This document shows, piece after piece, positions 25,741 to 33,588 of a stretch of 64,000 nucleotides of DNA (its first letter is position 1; each line of letters begins with the position of its first letter). The notes under the pieces are model-generated. The model searched no databases. It was not told the DNA's origin and saw only the letters and a list, made by a program, of their open reading frames with translations. The position numbers and the translations under genes are program-made. This stretch comes from Gordonia sediminis (GTDB taxonomy: Bacteria; Actinomycetota; Actinomycetes; Mycobacteriales; Mycobacteriaceae), in contig RZUM01000007.1 of the NCBI GenBank assembly GCA_004193205.1, positions 310,001 to 374,000 on the forward strand. The letters are read 5' to 3'.

Positions 25741-28530
25741 GTGGATCAACCCATGGATCAAGCAGCACCTGCGCCGGTCCACGTGCGTCCGGGCGCTGCT
25801 ACCGAACCGGCCTGGTACGGCCTCGATCCCACGGCCGTCATCTCCGCCTTCGGGACCGACGCCGTCGCCGGACTCACCGCGCGGGACGCGGACGCCCGAC
25901 GAGAACGGTTCGGCGCCAACGAGATCGTCTCGGAACCGGCCCCGTCCGCCGCGATGATCGCCCTCGCGCAGCTCAAGGATCCGATGAACCTCATGCTGAT
26001 CGCGGTGGCGGTGATCAGCGTGGTCATCGGAGAGATCCCGACCGCAGTCATCGTCGGAGCGCTGGTGCTGGTGAACATCGTCCTCGGCACTCAGCAAGAA
26101 CTGAAGGCACGCGCGAGCGTGGACGCGTTGGCGAAGATGCAGACGCCGCAGGCGCGGGTGACGCGTGACGGTGTGCTCGTCTCGCTGGCGGCAACGGATC
26201 TGGTGCCGGGAGACATCGTCGACGTGGAGGCCGGTGACATCGTGCCCGCCGACGGCCGCCTGCTGCGATCGGCGACGCTGGAGACGCAGGAGGCGTCGCT
26301 GACGGGGGAGAGTGCTCCGGTCGCCAAGGATCCGGCGACGATCGCCGACGCCGAGGTCGGCCTGGGTGACCGAACCGACATGCTCTTCCAGAACACGTCG
26401 GTCACCCGCGGGACGGCGACGATGGTGGTCACCGAGACGGGGATGGCGACCCAGATGGGGCGCATCGCGTCGATGTTGTCCGCGGTGGCGCCCAAGAAGT
26501 CTCCGCTGCAACGCGAACTCGACACGTTGACGAGGGTGCTCAGCATCATCGCGTGGACGGCCGTGGTCGTCATCGTCGTGATCGGTGTCGTTCGTGGCGA
26601 GTCACTGAGTGTGGTTCTTCTGCTGGGCATCTCGATGGGGGTGGCCGCCATACCGACCGGCCTGCCGACGTTCGTGCAGGCGATGCTGGCCAGCGGCGCG
26701 CGACGGCTCGCCGATGCCAAGGCGGTGGTGAAGAACCTCAGCGACGTCGAGACGCTCGGCGCCACCAGCGCGATCAACTCGGACAAGACCGGCACCCTGA
26801 CCATGAATGCGATGACGGTGCGGACGCTGTACTTCCGCGGCCGGTGGTATTCGGTGGAGGGCGAGGGCTACGCCAAGACCGGTGCGATCACCTACGCCGC
26901 GGGTGCCGACGTCCCGGACTTCACGATGCTCGCCTACGGGCTGTGTCTCGACAGCGACGCCATCGTGTCGGATACCGGTGAGGTGGTCGGTGATCCGACC
27001 GAGGCGGCGCTGGTCGTCCTCGCGGCGAAGATCGGGGTCGACGCGGCCCTCACCCGCCGGACCTACGCGCGGGTGGCCGAGGTGCCGTTCGACTCCGCGT
27101 ACAAGTTCATGGCGACGTTCCATCACCTCCCGGTGAATGGCACCCCGCACTTCGTCGAGCTCGTCAAGGGTGGTCCCGACGTCCTGCTCGCCCGGTGCTC
27201 GCAGGCCATCATGCCCGACGGCTCGTTGGTCGACATCACCTCGGTGCGCGGCCACATCGATGCGGCGAACCGCGAGCTCTCGGAGAAGGGTCTGCGGGTG
27301 CTGGCCTTCGCCGTGCGCGTCCTCGACGGACGCGAGGACGAGGTGGTCGCCGACCCGATGGGCTTCGTGAACGATCTGGCCTTCGTCGGCATGGTCGGCA
27401 TCATCGATCCGTTGCGACCGGAGGCGATCGAGGCGGTGGCGACCGCACACGCCGCCGGTATCGAAGTCCGGATGATCACCGGCGACCACGCGATCACCGC
27501 GTCGGCGATCGGCGCGGAACTGGGATTGGGGCCGGGTGCGATGAGCGGCGCCAAACTCGCCGCGATGAGCGATGCGGAACTCACCGCCGCGCTGCCGCGC
27601 ACCCACGTGTTCGGGCGGGTGACCCCGCAGGACAAGCTGCGTCTGGCCGAGCTGATGCAGAGCCGCGGCGACGTCGTCGCGATGACCGGTGACGCGGTCA
27701 ACGATGCCGCGGCCCTGAAGAAGGCCGACATCGGTGTCGCGATGGGGTCGGGAAGTGAGGTGACCAAGCAGGCCGGCAAGCTCATCCTCACCGACGACAA
27801 CTTCGGCACGCTGGTCACCGCGATCCGCCTCGGCCGCGGCATCTACGACAAGATCGTCACCTACATCCGGTTCCAGATGGCGAAGCTGTTCTCGCTGGTG
27901 CTGCTGTTCTTGACGGCGAGCCTGTTCAACATCAACGACGGGGTGGCTTTGTCGCCGTTGATGGTGTTGTTCCAGAACTTCTTCGTCACCATCTTCCCGG
28001 TGATCGTGTTCATGTCCGACCCGGTGCCCGACGACCTGATGAACCGGCCACCGCGGGACCCCAAGGTGCCGCTGGCCAACCGCCCGGCGATGATCTTGTG
28101 GCTGGGGTACGGAATCCTGCAATTCGCGGTCGCGCTGGCCGCCCTGCTGACGGCGCCCGGACCGATGAGCTCCGACGAAGCCAACGTCCCGATGACGATG
28201 TCGTTCGTCGTGCTGTCGCTGGGCTCGATCCTGGCCGGCCTGGTCATGCGTCGCGACCCCGAGTCCGGACTGAGCGCGCCGATACTGGGTGCGGTGAAGA
28301 TCCTGGTCATTCCGGTGATCGTCACCGTGTTCGCGGTCGAACTCGCGTTTCTGCAGGAGTTGCTCATGACCACCTCGCTGACCGGTTGGCAATGGCTCGC
28401 CTGCATCGGGTGGTCGATCATCGTCCCGGTCGTCATCGAGGCCGAGAAGCTGATCCGTCGGCGTCGAAGGGTCGTCGCGCCGACGACACTGCCGGCCGTC
28501 ACTGCACTCAATCCGGCGCGGGCGCGCTGA
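25741..28530 (+). CDS. P-type ATPase of the P2-like (CtpF) shape with atypical ion-site residues
   Basis: A 929-residue P-type ATPase with an N-terminal cation-ATPase domain, the actuator motif LTGES, phosphorylation site DKTGT (Asp348), hinge TGDAVNDAAALK, and C-terminal membrane helices. It resembles calcium-type pumps, but key ligands differ. In M4 the usual PEGL reads PTGL (Thr306). In M5 the positions aligned with SERCA Asn768 and Glu771 are Lys715 and Ser718. In M6 the position of Asp800 is Thr750, while Asn746 is kept. Ion specificity is therefore uncertain. The GTG start is in frame with an ATG at 25753. The polyphosphate kinase gene follows 36 bp later, likely in the same operon. Confidence 0.88.
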   Translation: MDQPMDQAAPAPVHVRPGAATEPAWYGLDPTAVISAFGTDAVAGLTARDADARRERFGANEIVSEPAPSAAMIALAQLKDPMNLMLIAVAVISVVIGEIPTAVIVGALVLVNIVLGTQQELKARASVDALAKMQTPQARVTRDGVLVSLAATDLVPGDIVDVEAGDIVPADGRLLRSATLETQEASLTGESAPVAKDPATIADAEVGLGDRTDMLFQNTSVTRGTATMVVTETGMATQMGRIASMLSAVAPKKSPLQRELDTLTRVLSIIAWTAVVVIVVIGVVRGESLSVVLLLGISMGVAAIPTGLPTFVQAMLASGARRLADAKAVVKNLSDVETLGATSAINSDKTGTLTMNAMTVRTLYFRGRWYSVEGEGYAKTGAITYAAGADVPDFTMLAYGLCLDSDAIVSDTGEVVGDPTEAALVVLAAKIGVDAALTRRTYARVAEVPFDSAYKFMATFHHLPVNGTPHFVELVKGGPDVLLARCSQAIMPDGSLVDITSVRGHIDAANRELSEKGLRVLAFAVRVLDGREDEVVADPMGFVNDLAFVGMVGIIDPLRPEAIEAVATAHAAGIEVRMITGDHAITASAIGAELGLGPGAMSGAKLAAMSDAELTAALPRTHVFGRVTPQDKLRLAELMQSRGDVVAMTGDAVNDAAALKKADIGVAMGSGSEVTKQAGKLILTDDNFGTLVTAIRLGRGIYDKIVTYIRFQMAKLFSLVLLFLTASLFNINDGVALSPLMVLFQNFFVTIFPVIVFMSDPVPDDLMNRPPRDPKVPLANRPAMILWLGYGILQFAVALAALLTAPGPMSSDEANVPMTMSFVVLSLGSILAGLVMRRDPESGLSAPILGAVKILVIPVIVTVFAVELAFLQELLMTTSLTGWQWLACIGWSIIVPVVIEAEKLIRRRRRVVAPTTLPAVTALNPARAR

Positions 28531-28566
28531 CAAGACCGGACATCCATCGTCGACGAGGAGGTTCAT

Positions 28567-29424
28567 GTGGGAAAGAAGTCGAAGAAGAAGGCCAAGTACG
28601 ACCAGCGGCTGCCGGCCCCGCCGGGGTATGGCGAGGCCGAGGAGGCGGAGCGGCCGCGGATGAAGAACAAGGAGTACCTGCCCTACCTCAAGGAACTCCA
28701 TGCCGAACTGGTCGCCATGCAGGAGTGGGTGCGTGCGACCGGCGCGAAGATCTGCATCGTGTTCGAGGGACGCGACACCGCGGGCAAGGGCGGGGTGATC
28801 AAGGCCATCACCGAACGGGTCAGTCCGCGTATCTTCCGCGTCGTGGCGCTGCCCGCGCCGACCGAACGCGAGAAGTCGCAGATGTATGTCCAGCGGTACG
28901 TGCCGCACTTCCCGGCGGCCGGCGAGGTGGTCATCTTCGACCGCAGTTGGTACAACCGCGCCGGAGTGGAACGGGTGATGGGCTTCTGTACCGAGGACCA
29001 GTCCCGTCAGTTCCTCGACGACGTGCCCGGCTTCGAGCGGGCGATGGTCGCCTCGGGGATCATCCTGCTCAAGTACTGGCTCGAGGTCAGCCCCGAGCAG
29101 CAGACCCTGCGCCTGCAGAGCCGCATCGACGACCCGCGCAAATACTGGAAGCTCTCTCCGATGGACCTGAAGTCCTACACGAAGTGGGACGACTACTCCC
29201 GCGCCCGAGACGAGATGTTCCGTTACTCCGACACCGGGTGGGCCCCCTGGTACGTCGCGAACAACGACGACAAGAAACGCGGCCGGCTCAACATCATCCG
29301 GCATCTGCTCGACCACGTGCCCTACACGCCGCTGGAGAAGCCGGACATCGAGCTTCCCGAACGCGAATCGCGCGACTACCAGAGCCCGAAGCTGCCGCTG
29401 AACCGCATCCCGGTCGTGTACTGA
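28567..29424 (+). CDS. ppk2: Polyphosphate kinase 2 (PPK2)
   Basis: A 285-residue PPK2-family enzyme, which transfers phosphate between polyphosphate and nucleotides. Walker A is FEGRDTAGKGGVIKAI (about residues 66-80), Walker B is VVIFDRSWYNRAGVERVMGF, and the lid region contains RIDDPRKYWKLSPMDL. GAGGAGG at 28555-28561 precedes the GTG by 5 bp; an ATG at 28565 is out of frame. It ends the operon with the P-type ATPase, hinting that polyphosphate could regenerate ATP or GTP for transport, or that both answer the same stress. That link is inference. Confidence 0.92.
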   Translation: MGKKSKKKAKYDQRLPAPPGYGEAEEAERPRMKNKEYLPYLKELHAELVAMQEWVRATGAKICIVFEGRDTAGKGGVIKAITERVSPRIFRVVALPAPTEREKSQMYVQRYVPHFPAAGEVVIFDRSWYNRAGVERVMGFCTEDQSRQFLDDVPGFERAMVASGIILLKYWLEVSPEQQTLRLQSRIDDPRKYWKLSPMDLKSYTKWDDYSRARDEMFRYSDTGWAPWYVANNDDKKRGRLNIIRHLLDHVPYTPLEKPDIELPERESRDYQSPKLPLNRIPVVY

Positions 29425-29479
29425 CGCCTCGGGTGACAAAGCCGACGTCGGCGCGAGGTTGCCGGGTCGGACCCGATCG

Positions 29480-30388
29480 TCAGGTCCTCGTCGTTCCCAG
29501 GAGTTCCGGGCGGCGGTTGTCCACCTGCGCGCGGATCGCGGCGACCACCGCGGCCACCTCCGGCCGCCGCAGGGATTCGGCGCGGGTCACCAGCCAGTAG
29601 CTCAGTTGCGCTCCCACCGTGGGCAGGACACGGACGAGGTCGTCGTGCCGGTCGGCCATGAAACAGGGGAGCAGCCCGATACCGGCGTGTGATCGGGTCG
29701 CCTCGACGTGGACGAACACGTTGGTCGAGGTCACCGACTCCGCCATCTGTGGCACCAGCGTGCGCGCCAGGTCCAGATCGTCGACTTGCAGCATCGCGTC
29801 GACGAAGTAGACGAGCGGGTGTGCGGTCAGATCCTCCGCGCTCTGCGGCGTCGCGTTCTCCTCGAGATACCGGCGCGAGGCGTAGAGGCCGAGCCGGTAA
29901 TCGGCCAGTCGCGCCGCCTCGGCGCGGTGAACGTGCGGCTCACCGACGACGATCTCGACGTCGACGCCCGTGCGGTGCTGCGACGCGAGTCGGGTGGCGG
30001 TCACGATCTCGACGTTGATCCCGGGATGGCGTCGGCGCACGGACACCACGGCCGGTGCCGCCAGGTAGGCGGAGAAGCCGTCCGTCGCCGACAACCGGAC
30101 GACGCCACTGAGCGTCGGGGATCCCCCGACGTCGCCGGCGAGCCGCCGTACGGCGCCTTCGATCTGCTCGCCCGCGGCGAAGGCCTGTCGACCGAGGTCG
30201 GTGAGTTCCCACCCGGCCGCACCCCGGGCCAGCACCCGCCCGCCCAGCGCCTTCTCCAGCGTTTCGATGCGGCGCGCGATCGTCGTGTGGTTGAGGCCGA
30301 GCGTGTCGGCGGCGGCGGTGAATCGACCCGTGCGACCCACCGCGAGTAGCACGAGAAGGTCGTCGGAGTGGAGCCGGTCAAGGAGCAT
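29480..30388 (-). CDS. LysR-family transcriptional regulator
   Basis: A 302-residue LysR regulator: N-terminal winged helix (FTAAADTLGLNHTTIARRIETLEKALGG) and a periplasmic-binding-like effector domain (LSGVVRLSATDGFSAYLAAPAVV ... GIGLLPCFMADR). It diverges from the transporter/3-hydroxybutyrate dehydrogenase operon and is the likely activator of that operon. An inverted repeat lies just upstream of its ATG, which lacks a Shine-Dalgarno sequence. Confidence 0.9.
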   Translation of the reverse strand: MLLDRLHSDDLLVLLAVGRTGRFTAAADTLGLNHTTIARRIETLEKALGGRVLARGAAGWELTDLGRQAFAAGEQIEGAVRRLAGDVGGSPTLSGVVRLSATDGFSAYLAAPAVVSVRRRHPGINVEIVTATRLASQHRTGVDVEIVVGEPHVHRAEAARLADYRLGLYASRRYLEENATPQSAEDLTAHPLVYFVDAMLQVDDLDLARTLVPQMAESVTSTNVFVHVEATRSHAGIGLLPCFMADRHDDLVRVLPTVGAQLSYWLVTRAESLRRPEVAAVVAAIRAQVDNRRPELLGTTRT

Positions 30389-30389
30389 T

Positions 30390-30405
30390 TCTGCATTTTT
30401 GCAGA
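30390..30405. promoter_or_regulatory. Candidate LysR box
   Basis: tctgca-tttt-tgcaga is a 16-bp inverted repeat immediately before the LysR gene's ATG and about 100 bp before the divergent transporter gene. Symmetric AT-containing sites here are typical of LysR autoregulation; exact T-N11-A spacing is not met. Confidence 0.45.
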
Positions 30406-30426
30406 TATCGGTCGATCATCCGGCCA

Positions 30427-30455
30427 TTGCGTGCGCAGTCTTGTGTATCAATACT
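30427..30455 (+). promoter_or_regulatory. Candidate promoter of the transporter/dehydrogenase operon
   Basis: TTGCGT (30427-30432) and AATACT (30450-30455) have a 17-bp spacer. A further palindrome, GTGAT-tggc-ATCAC (30467-30480), lies just downstream and could be an operator. Confidence 0.45.
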
Positions 30456-30506
30456 CGCCTTCATGAGTGATTGGCATCACACGACCAAGTCAGTGAAGGA
30501 GAAATC

Positions 30507-31898
30507 ATGTCCGAAGCAGTGAGCACGTCCCCGGCGCGAACCGGCGACGACACATCGGGACTCCGCCGGATCGTCGCCGCCTCGATGGCGGGCACCATCG
30601 TGGAGTGGTACGAGTTCTTTCTGTACGGAACCGCGGCGACGCTGGTGTTCAGCAAGTTGTTCTTCCCGGCAGGCGGCAACGAACTCGATGCGATCATCGC
30701 GGCCTTCGTCACCTATGCCGTCGGCTTCGTCGCCCGCCCGCTCGGCGGGATCGTGTTCGGCCACTACGGCGACAAGTACGGGCGCAAGAAGCTGCTGCAA
30801 TTCAGCCTCGTCCTCGTCGGTGCCGCCACCTTCGGAATGGGATGCCTGCCCACCTTCGGCCAGGTCGGCTACCTCGCCCCGGCACTCCTGGTGGCGCTGC
30901 GCTTCCTGCAGGGATTCGCGGTCGGCGGTGAGTGGGGCGGCGCGGTCCTGCTGGTGGCCGAGCACAGCCCGAACCGGTCCCGCGCCTTCTGGTCGTCGTG
31001 GCCACAGGCCGGCGTCCCGATGGGCAATCTCGTCGCGACAGTGGTGCTGCTCGTCCTCACCACGACGCTGCCCGACGACGCGTTTCTGAGCTGGGGCTGG
31101 CGTGTCGCGTTCTGGCTGTCCGCGCTCATCGTGCTGATCGGCTACTACGTCCGCACCAAGGTCACCGACGCGCCGATCTTCGTGGCGGCGCAACAGGAGG
31201 CCGAGCAGATCAAGACGTCGTCGTTCAGCGCCGTCGAAGTGTTCAAGCGCTACCCGCGCGGAGTGTTCACGGCGATGGGGCTGCGGTTCGCCGAAAACAT
31301 CATGTACTACCTGGTGGTGACCTTCTCAATCACGTATCTGAAGGTCGTCGTGCAGGCCGACACCGCCGACATCCTGTGGTGGATGCTCGCCGCACACGCC
31401 GTGCACTTCCTCGCCATCCCGCTGGTCGGCCGGCTCGCCGATCGCATCGGACGTCGCCCCGTCTACATGATCGGCGCGGTCGCCGCGGGTACCTGGGGCT
31501 TCTTCGCCTTCCCGCTGATGCACACCGGTCACCACGGGGTGATCATGTTCGCGATCATCATCGGCCTCGTCTTCCATGCGTTCATGTACGCGCCCCAGCC
31601 GGCGATCATGGCAGAGATGTTCCCCACCCGGATGCGGTACTCCGGTGTGTCGCTGGGCTATCAGGTCACGTCGATCGTCGCCGGCTCGCTCGCGCCGATC
31701 ATCGCCGCATCGCTGCTGAGCCGCTTCCACTCCTCGCTGCCGATCGCGCTCTACCTGGCCGTCGCGTCCGTGGTCACCATCGTCGCGGTGCTCGTTGCGC
31801 GGGAAACACGGGGCATCGCCCTGGAATCGATCGACGCGGCGGACGCCGCCGCGAACCTCGTGGCCGCGCCGCGTCGCACCGACGAGGTGCCGGCATGA
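30507..31898 (+). CDS. MFS transporter, metabolite:H+ symporter (MHS) family
   Basis: A 463-residue, 12-helix major-facilitator protein of the MHS group, related to ProP, ShiA and KgtP. The start region MAGTIVEWYEFFLYGTAA and the motif FGHYGDKYGRKKLLQFSL between helices 2 and 3 are characteristic, as is GFAVGGEWGGAVLLVAEH. AAGGAG precedes the ATG at 30507 by 5 bp; the frame is open a little further upstream. The dehydrogenase gene overlaps by 4 bp, so 3-hydroxybutyrate or a related short hydroxy acid is the likely cargo. This assignment rests on context. Confidence 0.88.
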   Translation: MSEAVSTSPARTGDDTSGLRRIVAASMAGTIVEWYEFFLYGTAATLVFSKLFFPAGGNELDAIIAAFVTYAVGFVARPLGGIVFGHYGDKYGRKKLLQFSLVLVGAATFGMGCLPTFGQVGYLAPALLVALRFLQGFAVGGEWGGAVLLVAEHSPNRSRAFWSSWPQAGVPMGNLVATVVLLVLTTTLPDDAFLSWGWRVAFWLSALIVLIGYYVRTKVTDAPIFVAAQQEAEQIKTSSFSAVEVFKRYPRGVFTAMGLRFAENIMYYLVVTFSITYLKVVVQADTADILWWMLAAHAVHFLAIPLVGRLADRIGRRPVYMIGAVAAGTWGFFAFPLMHTGHHGVIMFAIIIGLVFHAFMYAPQPAIMAEMFPTRMRYSGVSLGYQVTSIVAGSLAPIIAASLLSRFHSSLPIALYLAVASVVTIVAVLVARETRGIALESIDAADAAANLVAAPRRTDEVPA

Positions 31899-32650
31899 GT
31901 GGCGCTGACACGCTGGCCGGCCGCCGGGCGCTGGTGACCGGTGCTGCTGCCGGGATCGGTGCGGCGTGCGCCCGTGCGCTCGCCGACCGCGGTGCACACG
32001 TGATCGTCGCCGACCTCGACGACGTCGGTGCCAAGCAGGTCGCGGACGAGATCGGCGGACAGGCCTGGCACGTCGACCTGTGCGAGACCGGAGAACTGGA
32101 GTCGATCCAGCTCGACGTGGACGTCCTCGTCAACAACGCCGGTATCCAGTCGGTGGCTCCCATCGAGGACATGGCACCCGAGACCTTCCGGCGGATGCAG
32201 CGTCTCATGGTCGAGGCACCATTCCTGCTCATCCGCGCGGCCATCCCGCATATGTACGCACGTGGGTTCGGTCGCATCGTCAACGTCTCGTCGGTGCACG
32301 GGCTGCGGGCGTCGGCCTACAAGTCGGCCTACGTGACCGCGAAGCACGCGCTGGAAGGGTTGTCGAAGACGGCGGCGCTGGAGGGCGCGGCCCACGGCGT
32401 GACGAGCAACTGCGTCAACCCGGGCTACGTGCAGACGGAGTTGGTGACCAACCAGATCGCCGACCAGGCCCGCGTGCACGGTCTGTCGGAGAGCGAGGTG
32501 GTGGAGAAGATCATGCTCACCGAGAGCGCCGTCAAGCGACTGGTCCGGCCGGGTGAGGTCGCCTCCCTGGTGGCGTGGCTGGCCTCCGACGACGCGGCGA
32601 TGGTGACCGGCGCGTCCTACCCGATGGACGGCGGCTGGACCACGCGCTGA
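31895..32650 (+). CDS. 3-hydroxybutyrate dehydrogenase-like short-chain dehydrogenase
   Basis: A 251-residue SDR enzyme. The NAD-binding motif is TGAAAGIGAACA, the structural motif NNAG is present, and the catalytic Ser and Tyr-Lys are in VSSVHGL and SAYVTAKHAL. NPGYVQTELVTNQIADQA is typical of 3-hydroxybutyrate dehydrogenases, where this segment closes over the substrate. The reaction would be 3-hydroxybutyrate + NAD to acetoacetate + NADH. It overlaps the transporter gene by 4 bp (ATGA). Other SDR substrates remain possible. Confidence 0.82.
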   Translation: MSGADTLAGRRALVTGAAAGIGAACARALADRGAHVIVADLDDVGAKQVADEIGGQAWHVDLCETGELESIQLDVDVLVNNAGIQSVAPIEDMAPETFRRMQRLMVEAPFLLIRAAIPHMYARGFGRIVNVSSVHGLRASAYKSAYVTAKHALEGLSKTAALEGAAHGVTSNCVNPGYVQTELVTNQIADQARVHGLSESEVVEKIMLTESAVKRLVRPGEVASLVAWLASDDAAMVTGASYPMDGGWTTR

Positions 32651-32731
32651 CCGCACACCCGTCGCTCACCCCGTCGCTCCCCGTGCCGACTCGACCGACA
32701 CGGGGAGCGATCGGTGCCTGTGGACAGAACA

Positions 32732-32766
32732 ATGGCACAGCCACCGATCGCCCATAGGATGGCCGT
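32732..32766 (+). promoter_or_regulatory. Candidate leaderless promoter
   Basis: ATGGCA (32732-32737) and TAGGAT (32755-32760) have a 17-bp spacer, and the -10 box ends 6 bp before the ATG at 32767. No Shine-Dalgarno sequence is present. Confidence 0.55.
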
Positions 32767-33312
32767 ATGACCGCTGCGCACGCCCATCCCCAGCTGCTGT
32801 CGCTGGCTGACTGGCGCGCGTTGCCGGAGGACACCACCGCCCGCACCGAACTCCAGGAGGGCGTGCGCATCGTGTCGCCCCGGCCCACCAAGGCGCATGC
32901 GCAGATCGTCAGTCGACTACTCGTGCAACTCGCCGCCCAGCTGCGCGATGGTGCCGAGGCGCTCACCGATGTCGAGGTGGTCATCACTGCTACCACTCCC
33001 GCGACGGTTCGGGTCCCCGACGTGATCGTCTGCCCGGTCAGCCCCGACGACGCGGTCTGCGCTACCGATGTCCTCCTTGCTGTGGAGGTCATCTCGCCGG
33101 GTTCCCGTCGCGCCGACCAGGTCACCAAACGCAGCGAGTACGCCGACGCGGGCCTCGAGCATTACTGGATCGTCGATCCGGTCGACAAGACATTGACGGC
33201 GCTCGAACTGATGTCGGAGGGTTACGACGGTCGCGCGTATGACGGCGAGTACACGACAGTGCGTCCCTTCACGGCGACCATCGACGTGCCAGGTCTCTTC
33301 CGTGCGTCCTGA
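32767..33312 (+). CDS. Uma2-family (DUF820) restriction-endonuclease-fold protein
   Basis: A 181-residue protein of the Uma2 / DUF820 family with the PD-(D/E)xK nuclease fold. The likely catalytic residues are Asp in TVRVPDVIVC and Glu in LLAVEVISPGSR, followed by the family's SEYADAGLEHYWIVDP. The biological role of this family is unclear; members often occur as solitary or multi-copy genes. The gene stands alone just before a repeat array. Confidence 0.88.
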   Translation: MTAAHAHPQLLSLADWRALPEDTTARTELQEGVRIVSPRPTKAHAQIVSRLLVQLAAQLRDGAEALTDVEVVITATTPATVRVPDVIVCPVSPDDAVCATDVLLAVEVISPGSRRADQVTKRSEYADAGLEHYWIVDPVDKTLTALELMSEGYDGRAYDGEYTTVRPFTATIDVPGLFRAS

Positions 33313-33320
33313 AGTGGGGT

Positions 33321-33588
33321 CCGCCTTCTGCTGATCGAGTGAGCGGGCCCCCTTCTGCTGATCGAGTAGCCGCGAACGGAGTGAGCGGGGCCCCTTCTGC
33401 TGATCGAGTAGCCGCGAACGGAGTGAGCGGGGCCCCTTCTGCTGATCGAGTAGCCGCGAACGGAGTGAGCGGGGCCCCTTCTGCTGATCGAGTAGCCGCG
33501 AACGGAGTGAGCGGCGTATCGAGATCACGTTTGGTGGCCTCGATACGCCGCCTCGCCCTGGGGCTCGGAGGCTACTCGACCAGCGGAC
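33321..33588. repeat. 42-bp tandem repeat array of a hairpin-type intergenic repeat
   Basis: Four tandem copies with a 42-bp period begin at 33349, 33391, 33433 and 33475. Each reads ccccttctgctgatcgagta then gccgcgaacggagtgagcgg. A shorter, degenerate copy precedes them at about 33321. The last copy runs into gtatcgag (33507-33514), and the opposite arm (ctcgatacgcc ... ggctactcgaccagcgg, about 33540-33588) completes a large inverted repeat. The copies contain no spacers, so it is not a CRISPR array. The reverse arm overlaps the end of the regulator gene at 33525. Confidence 0.85.

Noticed and set aside
26602-29439. Very long antisense reading frame (945 codons) opposite the P-type ATPase and ppk2
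   Set aside because: It is a by-product of high GC content; its protein is low-complexity and rich in Arg, His and Asp, while the plus-strand genes have clear family motifs.
33349-33516. CRISPR array
   Set aside because: The 42-bp units follow each other directly with no unique spacers, and no cas gene is nearby.
32917-33528. Minus-strand frame with repeated RSRLLDQQKGP units
   Set aside because: The repeated peptide is only a translation of the 42-bp DNA repeat and extends antisense into the Uma2 gene.
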